A stretch of DNA of 22,764 bases, taken from the NCBI GenBank assembly GCA_015039465.1, contig MU130529.1, positions 1 to 22,764 on the forward strand, given 5' to 3'. This stretch comes from Phlegmacium glaucopus. Taxonomy: Eukaryota > Basidiomycota > Agaricomycetes > Agaricales > Cortinariaceae. Numbering within the stretch: position 1 is the first letter of the stretch; the number at the start of each line of letters is the position of its first letter. This document shows positions 18,488-22,764 of the stretch, piece after piece. The position numbers and the translations under genes are program-made. The notes beneath the pieces were generated by a model that was not told the origin of the DNA, ran no database searches, and was given only the letters and a program-made list of their open reading frames with translations.

Positions 18488-19496
18488 ATGCTGAAATAAT
18501 AGATAAAAATTGCAAAAACCATGCTTATGCAGATTTAAATCATATCAGCGCATGTCCAAAGTGCAATCTGTAATTACTAACAATTGACTGGAAATTGTAA
18601 TGGGTGTCAGTCCCTACATTGTATTGTGTACAAGCCACTAGAAACATGGACAACATCATTGTATAGGCAAATAGCTGAGATGTTAAAAAACATAATAAAA
18701 GCACAGTTGAATGCATCAAGATTAGCAGTGGTTGAACCTGCAAATCATTTACAATGCAATATACAGTGTATATTCATAACTTCATATGGCCGAGCAGTTA
18801 AAAAATATCAGGACAGGACAAAGAATTTCATGGTATGAGATCCAATTAGATGGTGTGTAGTATGCATTCAATAAGATGGCCAGCCCATTGTCACCTGCAA
18901 CTGGCTAAGCTCTCAAAATTCATGACCAACTTATCAGCTTACATGTGCTAATGATCTAATTAGTAGATGGTTGCACATCTATGAGTTGAATAACACAGAC
19001 CGCATACCATTACCTATGATAGGCTACGCTGTCAAATGGGGTGTACAGCTTATTAGACTACATGTTCTACCAACATTAGCTGTCATCATGGTGTCCAAAT
19101 CCCAGATACAAACTGTTGACAACATCCCATTCACCATGACTCAAGCTTCCAAAAATATCTTAAGTCCATGTGAATTTCACATAACAAACACATTTTGCAC
19201 AAATGGTGGTGATAGAACTGATTTTCACTGGGTCTCATGGCTCAGCACTCAGGCCTCAGGCATCTACAGGGGTCCTGCTGACATATTCTAGTCTTCCGTA
19301 GTCAGACTAATAAAATTCATAGTCTTTTTTTATTTGTATTGATTGACGACTTACTTATATATAGTCTGATTTCATGCATGGTGGTCAAACTGCGCTACAA
19401 GACTTCAAATTTCAGGATCATGTGAAATTCCCAAATGCAGTAATTTTCAGTCAACAGTGACTTCATCGGGCCTCTCCCTCCAATGTCTCCCTCCAT
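18488..19496. other. CpG-poor stretch with unassigned short open frames
   Basis: Plus-strand frames at 18584-18838 (84 codons) and 18971-19291 (106 codons, HIYELNNTDRIPLPMIGYAV..) are the longest. I recognise no domain and cannot connect them by splice sites. They may be further transposon debris. Confidence 0.4.
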
Positions 19497-20282
19497 ATGG
19501 CGTTGAATTCAAGGTTCAGACTCTCTACCCCTTTGTCCTCAACACCCATTTCTAATGACCCTTATTTTCTATTGTCAACTCCAGTTCTTGCACCATACAA
19601 TTTCATCACAACACCATATGCACCCAATGGTCCTTCTCAAGGCCAGATGGCTACTCCTTGCCCCAAAATTTGGAATAAATGGAAGAAGGAGAATCAGCCG
19701 TTATCTGATGTCCTTCCCACCCTCAATTCTGAAGAACCCAAGTGCAAAAAGAAATCATACAGGCCTCGGCAAAGTACTGTGGACAAACTCACAATCATAT
19801 TCAATGCAATATGTGATATGAATTGGATGCTTGGCGAATTCCTCTATCACACTTTCCAAACAAAGGACAAGAGTAGGCTTGACATTAAAAGGACCACTCA
19901 ACACGCCATGTATGCCACACATTTTTTACAAGGAGAGATGTTGTACTCTGTAGGAACAATACTTGAGTGCTGGTATCTTAGTTCAGATGGCCGTGTTCAC
20001 GAAGCACTGGTTGAAGACGTCCCCATGTACTCTACCACATCCATTTACACATAAATTAAACCTGCTCGTGCTGCCTTGACTGCATTTGCTGCTCAGATTA
20101 TCGAGAAGAAATTGGTTCAAGAAGTGAGAAGGGCCGTGGAACCACAAAGTGGCCTCCATGCCACCTCAAAGAAAAGGGGGACTCAAAAAGTAGAATGGGC
20201 TGACATGGGGGCATCAACTGTCTCCCATGTTGAAGGCATCATAAAGCGCTGCCAGCCTTTGACCTGGAGGTTCCTGAATTGA
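19497..20282 (+). pseudogene. N-terminal part of a DUF6589-type Agaricomycete repeated protein (tentative), one in-frame stop
   Basis: From ATG 19497 one frame runs to TGA at 20280-20282 with a single TAA at 20052-20054. The layout is: a Pro/Thr/Ser-rich start with STP repeats (1-60); a basic patch KKKSYRPRQ; then TVDKLTIIFNAICDMNWMLGEFLYHTF, HATHFLQGE-like MYATHFLQGEMLYSVG, MYSTTSIYT-stop-IKPARAALTAFAAQIIEKKL, SGLHATSKK and KVEWADMGAST. This order fits my memory of N-terminal regions of the large DUF6589 family, which is repeated many times in Agaricomycete genomes and is probably mobile. The family's long C-terminal domain is missing: the frame ends about 50 nt before the element terminus at 20335. 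The stop sits where Glu is expected (TYT-E-IKP). CpG content is somewhat higher than in the helicase fragment. Confidence 0.5.
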
Positions 20283-20355
20283 ATTGCTGGAGCAAAGGAC
20301 TTAGAGGGGGTTTTCACAGTCTGAAAGCATCATCGAGGTCTTTACACTCCCCCAT

Positions 20356-20560
20356 GTTGTCCAGCCGGACTTCCGCTGGACTACTTCCGGACACTTTTTC
20401 AATTTAATGTAATTTTTCGTGGTGTAAATAAGGGAAATTGTCCAGTAACTTTCCGTTGCCAATTCCGGTAATTGTCCGGCCGGACAATAATTCCGTCGGA
20501 CATGTCCAATGGACTTTCCGCCGGACATCACCAAAAGACAGCACCGGAAAGGCCAGATTA
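20356..20560. repeat. TCCGGCCGGACA palindromic-word array
   Basis: Repeated variants of TTCCGCCGGACA, GTCCGGCCGGAC and TTGTCCAG make up most of the stretch. It starts directly after the terminus GAGGTCTTTACACTCCCCC. It is analogous in position to the arrays at 3888-4110 and 11868-12170. Confidence 0.75.
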
Positions 20561-20759
20561 CAATATACTATTAATAGAAAACTACATATTATTTATTACA
20601 AGGGGTGGCAGTGTCACGCTGCCATCACAATCCTGAATTTTGTCCAGGCCACGAGGTGATCACGTGACATGTGTGATACAACACATTTGCTCGTCACTGT
20701 GACACTTGTTCATCCTGTCTCTGCTACCATCACCACCTCACATCGAGGATGCCACCAAC

Positions 20760-21013
20760 GACGACCACAGATGGCGCTGTGCGCCATCTGTGGTCGTCAA
20801 AACGTAAGTCACATCATTTACATACGGTTTCACACACTAACCACCTAATACACCTGACAGGACAGCGGTGACGTGGCAACGTCACCGCTCAATATCAACA
20901 TAGGCAATGACGACCACGGATGGTGCTGTGCGCCATCTGTGGTCGTCGTAAAGGTGCGTATATCCTTTTCTCAGGATATACTCGCATACTAACCACCCGG
21001 TCCACCCCCCCAG
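20760..21013. repeat. Duplicated hairpin-plus-intron-like unit
   Basis: Two units about 149 bp apart each hold a 37-39 nt hairpin: 20760-20798 with a 17-bp perfect stem, and 20909-20947 with the same stem carrying two wobble-type changes. Each is followed by a GT..AG intron-like stretch (20804-20860 and 20954-21013) with CA[CT]ACTAACCACC before the acceptor. Between them is a third hairpin, 20864-20889, with a 10-bp stem AGCGGTGACG. The hairpin also reads as a peptide LCAICGR with a C-x2-C pair. Confidence 0.7.
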
Positions 21014-21019
21014 GACCTG

Positions 21020-21850
21020 CTTGCCCCATGGCTTTGATACTCCCCATCCGTTTTGACTACCACACCCGTTTTCGGCTGCACCCACCCATTTCGACCCCCA
21101 ACCGAGTACCATCAACCACCCAGCACCCGTTTTGAGCCTTTACCGCCCACTTTACACCACCACCCCCTCTCCTTTCGACTCACCACCACTTGTCCCCACC
21201 CGTTTTGACCCACTGCCACCTACCTCAACCCTCCAACCCCTGTTTTCACCCCATTCCCGTCCGTTTCGACTCGCAACCGCCCGTTTAGCCCATCACTACC
21301 CGTTTTGACCCATCACTACCCGTTTTGACCCACCAGCACACGCTTCAACCCACTGCCCCCCGCTTTCAACCCCTCCCACCCGTTTCCACTCGCAACCGCC
21401 CGTTTTAGCCCACCCCTGCCCGTTTCGACTCGCCAACACCCGTTTCGACTTACCGCCACCCGCTTCGACTTACCACCACCCGCTTCGACTTACCGCCACC
21501 CGCTTCGACTTACCACCACCCGCTTCAACCCACTGCCCCCCGTTTTACCCTCTCCCACCCGTTTCCACTCGCAACCGTCCGTTTTAGCCCACCGCTGCCC
21601 ATTTCAACTCACCAACGCCTGTTTTGACTTACCACCACCGTTTTCACCTACTCACTCACCCGTTTTGACATACCATCGCCCGTTTTGACATACCACCACC
21701 CGTTTTGACTTGCCACCACCCGTTTTGACTTGCCACCGCCCGTTTTGACTTGCCACCGCCCATTTTGACTCGTAACCATCCATTTTAGTCTCACACTACT
21801 TTATTTTGACCCACCCACTCCCCTTCTTGACCCTCTACCACTTACTAAAC
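21020..21850 (-). repeat. Minisatellite of CCACCCGTTTTGACTY units
   Basis: About forty imperfect copies of an 18-21 nt unit, CCCGTTTTGACTTACCACCA and variants. On the minus strand it is G-rich (TCAAAACGGGTGG), like the minisatellite at 2643-2770 in the left element. Confidence 0.85.
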
Positions 21851-22032
21851 CCCTACCCTATGTAGTAGCACATGTATTTCGTCAAAAAATTTTTCTTTTT
21901 TCGACTTAGAAGATTTTTGAAAGCGTGAGAAAAAAATTATATAATGTGATCAACAAGAGTAAAGTCTGCTCATTGTATCTCTTCGTAAATCCACCACAAT
22001 CTACAGAGATCCAACAACACCAACTGCTTTAA

Positions 22033-22764
22033 ATGCCTCCTAAGACTTCTGTTACACCTACCACAGCTACCCCAGTCCTAAAATCACCCCCCAAGACTCG
22101 CAGAAGCACCCGGAAGTGAGCACAGTCCTCCACTGACACTGCTGTTGAACCACCTGCAAAGAAGATTGCTACAGGAGATGGAGAGGAGGGAGAAGAGAAA
22201 GGTGGATCAAGGGGCAAGGGTAAGAAAGGAAAAGGGATTAGGTGCGAAATTGTAGTCATTTTATCAACTTCACACTAATCCAACTATATTTACAGACAAA
22301 CTACATTAAAGAAGAGAGTCTCTGCATCTGTGGGGTGTGTATTTCTTCTTCATTTATCAAGGCTATTCATCTAATTGTATGTTCAGGAAAAATACCAGTG
22401 ATAATGTTCATTTAACTCTGTATGAATTTCGCATTTCTGCTCATTTTATGATATATATTAATATATTCTATAATATAGGACTGAGCAGACACTTAAAGCT
22501 AGTGCTGCTGCTATTGCTCCACCTGCTAAACCCATCCAAAAGGGTAAAGCAGCCACCTCCTCTGTTCCAGTTATGAAACCTTCAACTCGTCAGCGTGTAT
22601 CTGAATTTATTGATAAGAGGAGTGATAGTGGTGATGAGGATGAGGATGGGAATGGGAATGAGGATGAGGATGGGGATGGGGATGGGGATGGGGATGGGGA
22701 TGGGGATGAGGAGGATGAGGATGAGGATGAGGATGAGGATGAGGATGGAGAGGGAGAGGGAGGA
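22033..22764 (+). CDS. Basic/acidic nuclear-type protein, partial at window edge, with one in-frame stop
   Basis: ATG at 22033 (MPPKTSVTPTTATPVLKSPPK..). Exon 1 is 22033-22241, intron 22242-22295 (GTGCGA..TTACAG), exon 2 22296-22334, intron 22335-22478 (GTGTGT..ATATAG), exon 3 22479 to the window end. Codon phases agree across both junctions. The protein starts Thr/Pro/Lys-rich, has basic clusters (KTRRSTRK, RGKGKKGKGI), an Ala/Pro stretch, then RVSEFIDKRSDSGDEDED and a long Asp/Glu/Gly tract. A nuclear or chromatin role is only a guess from composition. A TGA at 22117-22119 follows STRK; it could be a CGA to TGA change, making this copy a pseudogene, or the ATG used may lie elsewhere. No domain is recognised. 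Confidence 0.45.
22629..22764 (+). repeat. GATGAG/GATGGG hexanucleotide microsatellite
   Basis: Near-perfect GATGAG and GATGGG hexamers run to the window end and encode the Asp-Glu/Asp-Gly tract of the partial gene. The reading frame is kept because the unit is six bases. Confidence 0.9.

Larger units (their letters stand above)
20335..21860 (-). mobile_element. Divergent inverted relative of the 2323-4125 hAT-like element
   Basis: Read on the minus strand the order matches the left element. First comes a minisatellite of GTCAAAACGGG[TC]GGTGG units (21840 to about 21020), then a core. The core shares CACGTGATCAC..CCTCG and ACAAAATnCAnGATTnTGATGGCA with 3714-3766. Next is a stem-loop, a palindromic-word array of TGTCCGGCGGAA type (20560-20356), and the end GTAAAGACCTC at 20335. 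The array word differs entirely from AGATCTGATCAG in the left element. The far end and a target-site duplication could not be fixed: the bases before 20335 are GCATCATC and no clear matching copy was found, although a CTTTAC-like sequence near 21960-21969 is a candidate. Confidence 0.6.

Noticed and set aside
20301..20534. Minus-strand 77-codon frame
   Set aside because: It covers the TCCGGCCGGACA array and element terminus and has no protein similarity that I can see.
20748..21135. Coding gene starting MPPTTTTDGAVRHLW or encoding LCAICGR
   Set aside because: Both frames are short, overlap the hairpins and run into the minisatellite; recorded as a repeat and finding instead.
22029..22259. 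Minus-strand 76-codon frame
   Set aside because: Antisense to exon 1 of the acidic-tail gene, whose exon phases are consistent on the plus strand.

Overview
The window looks like a stretch of a filamentous basidiomycete (Agaricomycete-type) nuclear genome. The evidence is many spliceosomal introns of about 49-61 nt with GT..AG ends, WD40-kinase genes with TKL-type kinase motifs, and transposable-element protein families I associate with Agaricomycetes. No ribosomal RNA, complete tRNA, CRISPR array or bacterial operon is visible. These assignments rest on reading translations and motifs; no database search was run.

Left part (1-7880). Two direct tandem copies of one gene lie on the minus strand. 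Each encodes an N-terminal WD40 propeller, a short Pro/Gln-rich linker and a C-terminal TKL-like kinase domain that has lost several catalytic motifs, so a pseudokinase. The left copy runs off the window start (start codon at 1623); the right copy (7574-5403) shows all its exons. Both share a doubled TATA-containing promoter module and the same +1 frame break inside the kinase domain. Between them sits a 1.8 kb hAT-like non-autonomous element (2323-4125) with an exact 8-bp target duplication, GACAGATC.

Middle (8241-11796). A seven-exon transposase-like gene on the minus strand has a clean reading frame through six short introns. It is cut off at its 5' side by a 28-nt A tract that abuts a truncated second copy of the 2323-4125 element.

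Right-middle (11860-20334). From about 12193 this is a strongly CpG-depleted mosaic of decayed mobile DNA. It holds the C-terminal part of a Helitron-type PIF1 helicase with four in-frame stops, a multi-exon gene of unknown function with two lesions, a 1118-bp hAT MITE with 8-bp target duplication TTGATATG, HNH-nuclease-like gene debris, a second hAT-like MITE (17152-18066), a fold-back repeat, and the N-terminal part of what I take to be a DUF6589-type repeated protein.

Right end (20335-22764). Here lies an inverted, divergent relative of the 2323-4125 element. It has the same order of parts: G-rich minisatellite, ATCACGTGATCAC core, a hairpin with a compensatory change, a palindromic-word array, and the terminus AAAGACCTC. 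It is followed by a plus-strand gene for a basic, then very acidic, nuclear-looking protein that continues beyond the window.

The most notable pattern is a set of non-autonomous elements that share ends and architecture, while each family carries its own short palindromic or repeated word densely packed near its termini.
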